64,000 nucleotides of DNA. Origin: Rhabdophis nuchalis (lineage: Eukaryota > Chordata > Lepidosauria > Squamata > Natricidae). This document shows, one piece after another, positions 45,910 through 56,489 of the stretch. The DNA is taken from NCBI GenBank assembly GCA_039707465.1, contig CM077644.1:146638962-146702961 (forward strand), read 5' to 3'. The notes under the pieces were generated by a model. The model ran no database searches and was not told where the DNA came from. It saw only the letters and a list, made by a program, of their open reading frames with translations. Made by a program: the position numbers and the translations under genes. Numbering within the stretch: the stretch's first letter is position 1; each line of letters opens with the position of its first letter.

Positions 45910-46497
45910 CAGTGATGGCTAACTTTTTTGGCTCCCGTGCCAAAAGTGGGGGGAGCGCAGGGATGTTGTGCGTGGGCGTGCCACACCCATAGCATCTTTT
46001 TTTTTAGCATTTATTTGATTTATATACTGCACCCTTTCCCCGGAGGGACTCGGGGCGGTGCACAGGACATTAAAAACATATTATAAATACAACAGTACAA
46101 TATTTAAAATCAAATTAAATAATTTACCCTGCGCTAAAATTTTAAAATCTTAAAACCTTTAAAACCCTTAACACTATTTAATAATGCTATGTGCACAACC
46201 CACTGCTTTTGGCGTGCTTTTTTCGGCCTTCCCAGGCTCCAGAGGCTTTCTAGGCTCCAGAGGCTTTCTAGGCTCCAGAGGCTTTCTAGGAGCCTGGGGA
46301 GGGTGAAAACAGCCCACACCCACCTCCAGAGGCTTCAGGAGCTACCCTGAAGCCTCCAGAGGGCAAAAAACAGCCTCAAAAATCATCTGGCCAGTGCACA
46401 CCTGCGTGCTGGAGCTGACAGGGCAACGCCTCGCATGTCCTAAGAAATGGTTCTGCGTGCCACCTGTGGCACCCGTGCCATAGGTTCGCCATCATGG
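45910..46497. mobile_element. hAT element, GTGATGGC family, inside a SINE and itself split
   Basis: Starts CAGTGATGGCTAACTTTTTT, ends GGTTCGCCATCATGG. GACTAGAG flanks both sides (45902-45909, 46498-46505). Interrupted at about 45992-46182 by a LINE 3' end. Near 46230-46290 an 18-bp unit AGGCTCCAGAGGCTTTCT is repeated three times, while the sister copy at 48943-49314 has one. Confidence 0.9.
45992..46182 (-). mobile_element. L2-like LINE 3' end, innermost layer
   Basis: Minus-strand 3' UTR of the same LINE family as 38690 and 62470: reverse of CCGCCCCGAGTCCCTCCGGG, TACCCTGCGCTAAAATTTTA and a T-rich tail. It interrupts the hAT sequence between CACACCCATA and ATGCTATGTGC, which are contiguous in the sister hAT copy. 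Confidence 0.75.
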
Positions 46498-46944
46498 GAC
46501 TAGAGTGTAGTACTGCAGGCTACTTCTGCTGCCTGCTGTTTGTCTGCAATTTGTCAGTTCAAATCCCACCAGGCTCAAGGTTGACTCAGAGCCTTCCATC
46601 CTTCTAAGGTGAATAAAATGAGGATTCAAATTGTTGGGGGCAATATGCTAACTCTGTAAACTGTTTAGAGAGGGATGTAAAGCATTGTAAAGCGGTATAT
46701 AAGTCTAAGTGCTGTTGCTATTGCTATTCTCCATAGGACAGAAAACAAGGCATGATTTGGGGGCATGTCAGGCCTGGGTCACTGCCGGTTCTGTGACCCA
46801 GACCTGAATTCCACTACCGGTTTGGCCGAACTGGGACAAAATGGCAGCAACCCACCTCTGAACTGGACGCTGCTTAGGTGAGACATCTGCCTTCTGAAAT
46901 AGCTCAGCCTATACAAATATAATGGAAACCTACATACCTTAAGG

Positions 46945-47079
46945 CAGGGGTCTCCAACCTTTGCAACTTTAAGTCTGAAGGACTTCAGCTCCCAGAATTC
47001 TCCAGCCAGCTTTGCTGGCTGGAGAATTCTGGGAGCTGAAGTCCTTCAGACTTAAAGTTGCAAAGGTTGGAGACCCCTG
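46945..47079. mobile_element. Near-perfect palindromic hAT-like MITE
   Basis: Arms of about 67 bp, from CAGGGGTCTCCAACCTTTGC to the centre at about 47012, are inverted complements with no mismatch that I can see. It is flanked by CCTTAAGG (46937-46944, 47080-47087), an 8-bp duplication that is itself palindromic. No coding capacity. Confidence 0.9.
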
Positions 47080-47116
47080 CCTTAAGGCACCTCAGTACTT
47101 TAAGGAAGCGATAAAT

Positions 47117-47601
47117 CACTGGTTCTCAACCACTGGTTTGTGGATCCCTGGGGGGTGCAACAATATCATCACAGGGTAGAGGTGGGTTCCTACCTATTTG
47201 GTCTGGTTCAGCCGAATAGGTAGTAATACTAGCGGACACGTGACCATGGCTGTTTTATGATCAGTGGCACCATCTTGATTTTCTGTTCTGCACATGCGCA
47301 GAACAATCTTCACTGAAAATTTTAATTTTATTCATTTTTTAATGTGCGCATGTGGCAGATCGTTTTAAATGAAAATGTGACAGACGTGCGGAGCGCATGT
47401 CTGGCATCTACATGAGCTAAGTGAGCTTGCACACACAAATTTTTTTACTGCCGAATCAGTAGCAGCTGAAACCCACCCCTGTCACAGGGGGTCCATGTAG
47501 GCTTGAAGAAATGTTATGATTTAAATCCTGAGTTAAGATCTTGGGGCTCCGCAGCCACAAAAGGTTTTCATAAGTGCTGAAGAAAAGATTGAGAACCACT
47601 G
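47117..47601 (+). mobile_element. hAT-type element (GGTTCTCAACC ends) split by another
   Basis: Starts CACTGGTTCTCAACCACTGG and ends GATTGAGAACCACTG, the inverted ends of a common vertebrate hAT family. The element at 47177-47481 interrupts it. No outer duplication is evident. Confidence 0.7.
47177..47481. mobile_element. hAT MITE, GGTGGGTT family, nested
   Basis: Ends TAGAGGTGGGTTCCTACC and GAAACCCACCCCTG. Perfect 8-bp duplication TCACAGGG (47169-47176, 47482-47489). Length 305 bp. Confidence 0.9.
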
Positions 47602-47933
47602 AAATGGGTTATCCCTACACCAAAGAGGCAATCTGCTCCATTCACATTTTAATTTACTAAAAACAATTACCGTAATTTAATTTGCAATAAAATAGACTTC
47701 CCTAATGTGAGAGATGACTGTGAACAAAGGAACTTTCCTTCATCTGCATGAACTGGCCCTAGGGCAACTGTGACCTCTGTTCAACCTTCACAGAGTTCAT
47801 TAAGATAGATTTGGAGAGGTCTATCATTTAGGCAGACATCTGTCAAAGGGTCCTTTGTAAAGTAAAGCAGGCAATATAATTATCCTAATACAGACAGAAG
47901 CATATATGCAAGAGCAGTATTTAGTGTCTAGAG

Positions 47934-48055
47934 CAGTGTTTCCCAACCTTGGCAACTTGAAGATGTCCAGACTTCAACTCCCAGAATTCCCCAGCTAGTG
48001 AATTCTAGGTGTTGAAGTCCAGACATCTTCAAATTGCCAAGGTTGGGAAACACTG
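47934..48055. mobile_element. Foldback hAT-like MITE, second copy
   Basis: Starts CAGTGTTTCCCAACCTTGGC and ends with its inverted complement. Arms of about 58 bp have a few mismatches. Flanks GTCTAGAG (47926-47933) and CTCTAGAG (48056-48063). Confidence 0.88.
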
Positions 48056-48300
48056 CTCTAGAGTTACATGCACTTCTCCATCCCCAAATTATAAGTATAG
48101 AACAGATGAAATATTGTTCCACTCCTGAAGTCAATCAGGAGCTATAGTCCATTTCCAGTCCTTCTTTGCCCCAAAGGACTTGGCCAGTCCTTAACTGACA
48201 CCTCTAATTTACAGTGTTGTACAATTCATAGCAATGTACCAGGTGTTCATATATTGTTTAGCATACATTATAATGCAAATTACTCTTGAAAAATGAAAAG

Positions 48301-48323
48301 CAACACACACACACACACACACA
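48301..48323. repeat. (AC)n microsatellite
   Basis: About 11 AC units. Confidence 0.9.
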
Positions 48324-48429
48324 CCTGATATATGATAAACTATTTTTGTATACCTCTTTCTCTGACTGAACCTATTCTCCAAGATGCACAAGTTTGAATG
48401 TAACTATTCTGAACCTGTGGAATTTTTTC

Positions 48430-48860
48430 CTTTTTTTCTTGAATATTTATTAAAGTTTTCAAACATACAGCGGAACAATTAATACAAAAGAAGATATCAA
48501 AAATGAAAAAGATAATACAAAAAGATTGAGAGAAGAAAAAAAGAATAAAACATAATGATGATTCTCTCCTCCCTCCAGAAAAGCATAAGCAATTTCACTA
48601 ATCTAACCTCTTTTCTAATATTTCAGTTATCAATTATTATCATCATAATAAAAAACTTTTCTTCCTATACATCATCTCTTATCATTAATCAAATCATAAA
48701 AAATCATCACCCTATTCAGCAAATATCTATTAAGAGCTATCAGGAATAGTAACATACATATTTTAGTTTTAATGAAATAAATCTATTTTTTAATCCAATG
48801 TACCACGTTCTCTAAAACATAAAACAAAAGAATTCTCTTCCAATTTATGCACTGAACCGA
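48430..48860 (-). mobile_element. Possible L1-type 3' UTR
   Basis: The minus strand ends with ACTTTAATAAATATTCAAGA and an A-rich run, as an L1-like 3' end would, and resembles in style the end at 17445. The rest is AT-rich without a frame. Weak assignment. Confidence 0.3.
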
Positions 48861-48875
48861 ATGAAAGAGAATGAA

Positions 48876-49570
48876 ACTTTGTTGAAGTTGGAACCTTGGA
48901 GGTTTTCTAGTCCAACCCCTGCTCAAGCAGGAGACCCTATACCAGTGATGGCTAACCTTTTTTGGCTCGCGTGGCAAAAGCGGGGGAGGCAAGGGGGTCG
49001 TGCATGGGCGTGCCGCACCCATAATGCTATGTGCGTGACCCCCTGCTTTTGGCGTGCCTTTTTTGCCGTCCCCAGGCTCCAGAGGCTTTCTAGGAGCCTG
49101 GGGAGGGGGAAAACAGCCTCCCCTCCCCACCTCCAGAGGCTTCAGGAGCTTCCCTGAAGCCTCCAGAGGGGGGAAAATGGCCTCAAAAGAAGGCCTAAAT
49201 CAGCTGGCTAGCGCACTCAAGCACGCTAGTGCTGACAGGGCAACACCTCGCGTGCCCTAAGAAATGGTTCCGCGTCCCACCTGTGGGACCCGTGTCATAG
49301 GTTCGCCATCTCTGCCCTATACCATGCCAGACAAATGATTGTCCAGTCTTTCCTGTAAAAGCCTCCAGTGATGAAGCTCCCATAATTTCTGAAGCTTTTC
49401 CACTGATTAATTCTTCTCACTGTCAGGCAATTTCTCCTTAGTTCTCAGTTGCTTCTTTCCTTAATTAGTTTCCATTCATTGTTTCTTCTCTGGGCTTCTG
49501 GTGCTTTGAAAAATAGATTGACCCCCATCTACTATGTGGCAGCCCCTCAAATATTGGAACACTGTGTTTA
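48876..49570 (-). mobile_element. CR1 3' end, minus strand, split by a hAT element
   Basis: GAAGTTGGAACCTTGGAGG and TAGTCCAACCCCTGCTCAAG precede the insertion, and CATGCCAGACAAATGATTGT to CAAATATTGGAACACTGTG follow it. The join falls in the conserved CCCTATACCA of CR1. Confidence 0.9.
48943..49314. mobile_element. hAT element, GTGATGGC family, inside CR1
   Basis: Starts CAGTGATGGCTAACCTTTTT, ends GGTTCGCCATCTCTG, with perfect duplication CCCTATAC (48935-48942, 49315-49322). 372 bp. Short frames inside are not coding. Confidence 0.95.
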
Positions 49571-50727
49571 AAGAACTATTCTTTAAACGCTATATTTAAA
49601 CAATTATTCTTTAAATATTCAATTCTACAAAAAAAAAAAAAAAAATAGAATCCCATTGATATTTACCAGAAACAACAACACCTCCATTTTTAAACTCTAT
49701 AATTCATAAAGTTGGATATTTAAAAAAAAAAAAAGATTTGATCTTTAATCCCATCAAATAATGCTCCAGAAGTTGATTTCTTATCATGTTCACTTTGTCT
49801 CTTTTCAGGAATAGCTAGAATAATGTCACTTTTTTCTGTCTCTCAGGAACAGCTTGGTTAATTCAACACCTTCCTTTTAAAATCCAAGATGAGAGGGCTT
49901 TCCTTCTGACTCTTCTGATTTATAATTTGTAGGTTTCCCCTTCCATAATTAAAACTTCAACTGGTTTCACTGTAGCATCATTTTCCATATGACTTTTATA
50001 TTCTGCCATTTTAAAATCTGGGTTTTTTTTTCAAATCAAAAGCATGTTTTTCTATATCAGTTTTGTAATCCACCATTTTAAAAAAAAATCAAAATCCACA
50101 TTCAAATCACTTAGCCACTATTTGATCCACTAAAATCTGTCCTTCTAAATCTTCTGCTATGGTATCAAACAATTTTCAAAGTAACTTTTGAGTATATTGT
50201 TCCCAAACTGCTTTATTTTATGTTATTGCTGCATTGTTCTCTTTTAAGAGTAATCTTTTGTTCCCAGTTCACTCTAGCAAGCCTTCAAATCCCCTCTTGT
50301 CATTTGTTTATTTTCAAATGAACAAAACAGTTAATTTCAAAAACGTCATATATTTCTTTTAAAAAATTGTAAACACCCCATAGGAAATATTATTTCAAGT
50401 CTGTGTAGCCTTTTAACTTTCCAAAATAATTTTGCTCCCCCTTTTGCTTGTTTTCCAAAAATCAAAGCTTGCTTCTTAATGCTCAAACTTACTTACAGCT
50501 TCTTTTATTCAGGGTAGAAGGCAAATCTCCTGATGTAACACAGCTTGTCTTTTGAAAGGTTCTTAGCATCCAGAAACTCATTAACAAGCAACTTCCTAGA
50601 GCAGTTAAGAGAGAGAGTAGATGAATTCAGTGTCCTTTGAAGGCATCAAAACGAGGCAGGATGTTTTCTCATCTCAAAGAGCTCTCAAATCTACTGGGGA
50701 TCACCTGGGTTTGGGATAGTCTCTTCT
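49571..50727. other. AT-rich stretch, unassigned
   Basis: A-runs at 49629-49645 and 49722-49733. Phrases such as GCCATTTTAAAATCTGG recur loosely. It may be an old L1-type 5' region on the minus strand, but I see no frame or end to prove it. Confidence 0.3.
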
Positions 50728-50939
50728 GATTGTTTAGGGATTTTTAGTAAATATTTGGGAATTTTAGCGCAGGGTTTTCTGTTTAATATGCCTTTTAGTT
50801 AGTATTTATGTACGTTTATTGTTTTAAATTTTGTATTCCTTTTTTAACTGTTTTTAATTCCCTGTGCCCTGCCTCGAGTCCCTTCGGGGAGAGAGAGCGG
50901 GTTATAAATAAAATTCGATTCGATTCGATTCGATTCGAA
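50728..50939 (+). mobile_element. L2-like LINE 3' UTR with (GATTC)n tail
   Basis: Contains TTAGCGCAGGGTTTTCTG, AATTCCCTGTGCCCTGCCTC and GAGAGAGCGGGTTATAAATA, then ATTCGATTCGATTCGATTCG. Same family as 38690 and 62470, but with a pentanucleotide rather than an AAT tail. Confidence 0.75.
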
Positions 50940-51309
50940 CTCTACTCATAGCCAAGGAAAATAGCAAAATTACCCTTGTCCACAAATGTAGGCAGATGAA
51001 TCCTGATGAATTCCCAGAAATACCACTTTTGGAAACAAGTGATTAGATGGCCTCCATCTATTCCTGTAAGGAAATTATTCTGGCATTGAAAGAAATATTT
51101 GACATCTGTAGATCCTGGAAGTTGCATGATGTGAAGAACAGTCTTGATGGCACAAAAAAGAAAACAGAAGTTACAGTATCAAATTTCCTCTTAATAATTT
51201 TTTTTTTTTGGTGAAACACAAATCTGCATCTTATTGATCAAATGCAGCCTCTTCAACTGGGACTGTTGAAGAATGCTGAGACCATAATTTTTCAAGCAAC
51301 AACAGTCCA

Positions 51310-52080
51310 TGCAAGATGGCAGCCCACTTAGGCACTGCGGCTTTGAGCTCCTGGTGTCACAGTAGAGTTAGGCAAAAACTAGTCTATAGCCGCAGGGAGT
51401 TATTAAATTATTATTAAAGATTGGATCTTCTAGTCGACTCGATATTACCAGCGACTTCCAGCAGTCTCAAAATATACCGAGTGACATAGTAAGACTGCCA
51501 GGCTCTCCATGGATCATTGTTTGGCCTAGGAGGCAGCGAAGAGAGTGGAAGCAGAAGCAGGGATGCAGAGCAGGTTTGCTAGTTCGATTACGGAAGCAGC
51601 CTCACAGACCAGCATTACCAAGCATTTCCTAATCAACTCTAGATCCTTTGTCCACAAAACCAATGAACTAGAGCTATGGATGGCAGCGAATAAGCTCATT
51701 CATGACTGCTGTGTGATGATCATCACAGAGACCTGGCTTCATCCACTTGTACCGGATGCGTCTGTGGAGCTAACTAGCCACACCACACATCACTTTGACA
51801 GAAACAACAACTCTGGTAAAAGCAAAGGTGGAGGACTGTGTATTTACACATATAATAACTGGTGTACTAACAGTAGTTGCTTATACACACTGTTCTGCAG
51901 ACGTGGAATTCTCAACTGTCATTTGTCGGCCATTTTATCTGCCTGGAGAGATTTCTGTTATAGTTTTCACTGCTGTCTATATTCCACCTGATGCAAATGT
52001 TAGCACAACACTCAAACCAATTTCATTGTAATTTTTTTTTATTTTATTACAATGACAATAAAGATTATTATTATTATTAT
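51310..52080 (+). mobile_element. LINE derivative: 5' leader, endonuclease N-terminus and 3' tail, no RT
   Basis: The left part looks like a LINE 5' leader (from CAAGATGGCAGCCC). The endonuclease region follows, and at about 52015-52025 the sequence passes directly into a typical LINE end: AATTTCATTGTAATT, then ATTACAATGACAATAAAG and an ATT tail. All of RT and most of the endonuclease C-terminal half are absent. Because LINE copies normally lose their 5' end, having both ends implies an internal deletion. Confidence 0.65.
51545..52031 (+). pseudogene. LINE apurinic-type endonuclease N-terminal fragment, frameshifted
   Basis: In the first frame residues read NSRSFVHKTNELELWMAANK, then MIITETWLHP (the conserved Glu of the APE-type endonuclease active site), then GGGLCIYTYNNWCTN. 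At about 51880 homology moves to another frame, CRPFYLPGEISVIVFTAVYI followed by PPDANVSTTL, then ends at the deletion. These are ordered motifs of the APE endonuclease of LINE ORF2, of a type very common in fish and also present in reptiles. At least one frameshift exists here and possibly another near 51640. This copy cannot make a working enzyme. Confidence 0.75.
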
Positions 52081-52671
52081 TCTGGAGTTGTAGTCTCTTG
52101 AAACCTGGAGGACATCAGGTTGGAGAGCTGTCTGTCCTTTAGAGTCCTAGGCATCAATTTGATTCTGATGTTCTCCACACCACAGGCAAAATAATCAGTG
52201 TCAATGCACTGTGCAAGAATTAATGGCTAACAAGCAAAATGGCCCTCTGGGAAATGTAGTCTCTTTTGCTTCTCAGTTTAACAATTGTTGATGACTAACA
52301 TTCTGCAAAATTTGTTTAGCTCCTTTTCCTTTCCAAGTGCTTGACAGTTATTTAAGATCATAAGGCCAAGGGAACATGAAATTGAGCATCATACCAGAGT
52401 AAGTTCATAGCAGAAGTTGTTGATTATCTCTACTGGGGCATTTTCAATGTTTTGAAATAATTTATTGCATCAGAAACTAACAAGTCAAATCTGAAATAAA
52501 ATACTGCATTGTTGCATGTGGATGTTCAGAATTCTGGGGCCTTCTTTCTATGTTCTTCCCCACCAAGAATTCTCCTTTTTACTTCTCAATGGTTAGAAAC
52601 ATTCTGTGCTTACTAAGCATGCTAATTCTTCACAGAGCCGTTCTTGTTGGATCATTAGGCAAGGTGATAAT

Positions 52672-52929
<258 letters not shown>

Positions 52930-53723
52930 CTTTTATCAATGTAATTTCTTTTCTTTTTTTAAACATCTTAGTTGGAATCTTAAGCATATTTAAATGATCG
53001 CTTCTGCCAGAGATGGAACTTCAGTAAATGAACTGTTTGAAAGAAACTTGGAGGTTGTTGCATTACTGGGAAACATGTAAGGCATTTTTGTAGTGATGAC
53101 AGAAATATGTCAGTCAAGCACGTCAAGAGTAAGATTTTATTTGTACTGAATATAAAAAAGATTGTATGTTAAGGGATGAAAACCAACATTTTGCAGCGAA
53201 TGTTAGATAAGATTGTGCAATGCAACAATAAATATGGATCTGAACATGAATGCATGGAGAAAGTGGAAGAAGCAATTGCAATTTATATATAAATGACCAA
53301 AAAAAACCTCTCTACAGCAAGTGGATGAAATTGGTAGAATAACGTAGGAAAATGGATGGAGAAAATTTAAAATATGCCAATAGGAAGGTAATGGGTTGCA
53401 ATGAAGAACTAATCAGCTGATCCCATACGCTATAGGTCAATTAACTGTGTAGCGTCAGTATGGTATACTGAAAGTGCTGAAAGTGCTGCCATTTGCTGAT
53501 GGCTTAAGATGGTCTTCATATATGAGACACAAACACTGCTGAAACAGCAACAAGACTCAACACATTTCTGAAAATCCCAATCCCCAATTTACACAATACC
53601 TGAAATCTTTTGAGAATTTCCTTTCTCCACTGTTTGTGAAGTCACAGTTGAAGTGGCTTATAGCTTTGTGTCTCCTATTCATCTTTGGTGGGGAAAGCGG
53701 GCTCAGTAGATTGGCAAGACATT
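52930..53723. other. No recognised feature
   Basis: AT-rich DNA; nothing identifiable. Confidence 0.4.
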
Positions 53724-53827
53724 AGGGTCTGCAAAGTTGGCTCTTTTAAGACTGGTGGACTTCAAGTCTCAGAATTCTGGGAGTTGAAGTCCACCAGTCT
53801 TAAAAGAGCCAACTTTGCAGACCCCTG
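53724..53827. mobile_element. Foldback MITE, third copy
   Basis: AGGGTCTGCAAAGTTGGCTC and its inverted complement form arms of about 48 bp around CAGAATTCTG. The ends resemble the 46945 copy (GGGGTCT...). No matching flanks were found. Confidence 0.8.
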
Positions 53828-54242
53828 CATGGTATTTGTAAAATCTTATTCTGGAAACATTCTACTGCTGGCTTCATTTTTTTGTATAAGGGAAATTTGG
53901 ACTGAAGGGACCTATGACCTGCAAATAGAACATTTTTTTTCAAACTGTATTTTCATCTGAGAACATTTTTTTTGGTGGGGGGTGTATTGAAGGGAGGTAT
54001 AGCTAAGATATTAGGTGAACTTAGAGACCACATGAGGGGAAAGATTTTATACAAAAAAGGAGAGATAGTGTGCTATGGAGATTAAGTTCAAACTAATGGC
54101 AGAGTCTTCAAGGTTTATGTCCACCTGTCAGACATGGCAGCCATCTTTTACCTTTTGGACTTCAGGCCTGCCACATTTTCTACTGTGGGAAAATGGAAGG
54201 GAGGATTATACAGAGGGTGGGCAATATATAGTCATAACAATA
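53828..54242. other. No recognised feature
   Basis: Spacer with no identifiable element before the solo LTR. Confidence 0.4.
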
Positions 54243-54540
54243 TGTTGAGTCCCCAAGCCTATGTCCCAGACAACTCGTCTGGTAACCTATGAGTCACCGC
54301 ATTCCGGAGCTGAGCCAGCAGCTGCAGTGATTAACAGAGACAAGCTGTCTGGAATCTGTCTGGAAAGGAGTTACAATGTTGCAACTGCTTGCTAGGAGTT
54401 TCCTGCCTGGTAACTCTATATAAGAGGTTGCCAGAGAAGAAACCTTGCCAGTTGAATCTTGTGTGTGTTGTAAATAGTGTGAATAAACGTTCCTGTTGTT
54501 TTGACCATGCCTGAGTCGGAATCCTTTGTCTGATCTAACA
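54243..54540 (+). mobile_element. Solo LTR, TGTTGAG...CTAACA, 298 bp
   Basis: TG...CA ends with CAATA duplicated on both flanks (54238-54242, 54541-54545). It contains a TATA box (CTATATAAGAGG near 54416) and AATAAA at about 54482-54487, in plus orientation. It is unrelated to the LTRs at 2393 and 29961. No internal sequence remains. Confidence 0.9.
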
Positions 54541-54545
54541 CAATA

Positions 54546-55035
54546 TTCTTTCTCAGAAAGTCAAGGTCATCTGGCCCTGCAGTTGTGTTGTGGCAACTAG
54601 GAGGTATCTCATGTTTTGGATGGTACCTGATTGGATCATGGGCATGTGGGTGATGGGCAAGGACTTGAACTTTTTGGGGGGTGGGGAAAACCTGGAAACT
54701 TTCAGATTTGTTTTTTCCAGATGACATTTATAATAAAATGGCACTTGAAGGAAACTCAAGCCTTTAAGTCTTCTTTCATTAGGGATGATACTTGGAACCC
54801 TGACATTAACCCAAATCCCTTTTAAAGAACTCTAGTAGCTCCCCAAAACTCTGGGGTGCTGTCCGGGGTCCTGAGCTTCAGCATCAACTCAAACTCGGGC
54901 AACGCAAAGACTCAGGGAAGATGGAGGGACATCACCATCACTCATGGGTGAGTTATGCACTCACTAAGCCCAACTTACCTTACAGAGTCCTTAGGGGGAA
55001 GAATTGATATAGGGATTGCTATGAGCAGAAAGCTG
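54546..55035. other. No recognised feature
   Basis: Contains a 103-residue minus frame (54416-54727, partly in the LTR) without domain support. Confidence 0.4.
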
Positions 55036-55039
55036 CTAC

Positions 55040-55126
55040 AATGTGTAGTTCTTGGTGTTCACTGAGCTTGGTTGTTTTCTCGCAGACTTTTCATCACTAG
55101 GAAACATCATCAGTGCTTCCAACATC
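55040..55126 (+). repeat. Fragment related to the repeat at 60170-60535
   Basis: GAGCTTGGTTGTTTTCTCGC and AAACATCATCAGTGCT parallel CAGCTTGGTTATTTTCTTGC and AAGATTATCAATGCT in the later copy. Confidence 0.45.
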
Positions 55127-55135
55127 AGTCTAAAG

Positions 55136-55723
55136 CAGGGGTGTCAAACTCAATTTCATTGAGTGTCACATCAGGGTTGTGTTTGACCTGGGGGGATGAG
55201 GAGCATGGCCAGGGGGCGTGGCCAGCTCATGCAGCCTCCAGAGCTCCATTTTCACTGCAGGAGGGCTGCAGGAGGCCATCACGGCCAAAAACGGAGCCCG
55301 AGAGGACCGCATGCAATCCTCCTAAGCTCCATTTTCACTGGCAGAAGCACCGCAGGCCAAGTGGTGAAATTCAAATTTTTTTACTACCGGTTCTGTGGGC
55401 GTGGCTTGGTGGGCATGGCAGGGGAAGGATACTGCAAAATCTCCATTCCCACCCCACTCTGGGGCCAGCCAGAGGTGGCATTTGCTGGTTCTCTGAACTA
55501 CTTAAAATTTCTGCTGTTGGTTCTCCGAACTATTCAAAATTTCTGCTACCGGTTCTCCAGACTACTCAAAATTTCCACCACCAGTTCTCCAGAACCTGTC
55601 AGAACCTGCTGGATTTCATCCCTGCTGCAGGCTGGTTCTTCTCTAATTCCAGGATGGCCTCGCAGGCCAGATCTAAGCACCCCATGGGCCGTATCTGGCC
55701 CTGGCCCTTGAGTTGGTACCCCG
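55136..55723. mobile_element. hAT element, GTGTCAAAC family, carrying a nested hAT
   Basis: Starts CAGGGGTGTCAAACTCAATT and ends CTTGAGTTGGTACCCCG. Flanks GTCTAAAG (55128-55135) and ATCTAAAG (55724-55731). Longer than its relatives even without the insertion. Frames of up to 225 residues across it are not supported by any domain. Confidence 0.85.
55358..55624. mobile_element. hAT MITE nested in the previous element
   Basis: Starts CAAGTGGTGAAATTCAAATT and ends CTGGATTTCATCCCTG. Flanks CCGCAGGC (55350-55357) and CTGCAGGC (55625-55632), 7 of 8. It contains a single copy of the 40-bp unit that is tandemly repeated at 28815-29250, in inverse orientation (about 55428-55470). Confidence 0.8.
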
Positions 55724-55731
55724 ATCTAAAG

Positions 55732-56489
55732 TGCTTTTTAAGAATTTAAACATAAATTGTCAGATATTACTCTTCTCCCAGAATAAAGAAAAAATTATCC
55801 TAACCACCAAGCTTTCTAAACATGGACTTGAATTTGAAACTTACGCTGGGTGAAGAGCAGAATTTTATTTTGGAAAAGGGGTGGGATCTTGGTTTGCTTC
55901 TTTTGGCTGTGATACAATAGCAACAAAACATTATTGGTTCTTGAGTGTGTAATTCTCATTCAGTTTGGCAAGACATGATTTGCCTTGGATTTTCACTCAA
56001 AGGAGAGGTAAACATTATAAAAGATTCTCATAGGTGATGGAGGTATTGCCAGGATCTGCAGCCTCCCTGCCTTCTCCTGCATAGTTGAATCACAAAGGAA
56101 GACATTGTCAGCCCTGGTTTGAGCAGCTGAGTTTAATTTTCCATTGTTTTATGATTCCTGGATATATTCCATTTTGTAGCTAGCAGCTTTGCTTGCCTTT
56201 GGATTGAATATGACAACAGAAACTCACAATAATAAAGGTATTAAATGTAACATTTATTCAAAATACTTTTCAAGAGACTTATTCCCTAGAGTGTTCTGAG
56301 CGGCAATCTAACTGGAAAAAAGAATTGCGATTTATTTCATATCCTAGGAATAAATGTACACGGAGGATAGTATTATTGATATATAGCTAATATTTTGACA
56401 GTGTGTGAATGTGTATGTACAAATCTGGCAGCACACACTGTTAGAAAAGGCTGTGATTCTGACCATGTTTTGCTTTGGGTTTCCAATGA
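55732..56489. other. No recognised feature
   Basis: Unassigned AT-rich DNA. Confidence 0.4.

Larger units (their letters stand above)
45879..46728 (+). mobile_element. Sauria-type SINE split by a hAT element
   Basis: The first 31 bp (GAGCCTTGGTGGTGCAATGG...) end at 45909. The SINE resumes at 46498 with TGTAGTACTGCAGGC after the duplicated GACTAGAG and ends CTAAGTGCTGTTGCTATTGC. The outermost of three nested layers. Confidence 0.9.

Noticed and set aside
55072..55749. 225-residue plus-strand open frame
   Set aside because: Crosses two nested hAT elements with readable duplications and shows no domain.
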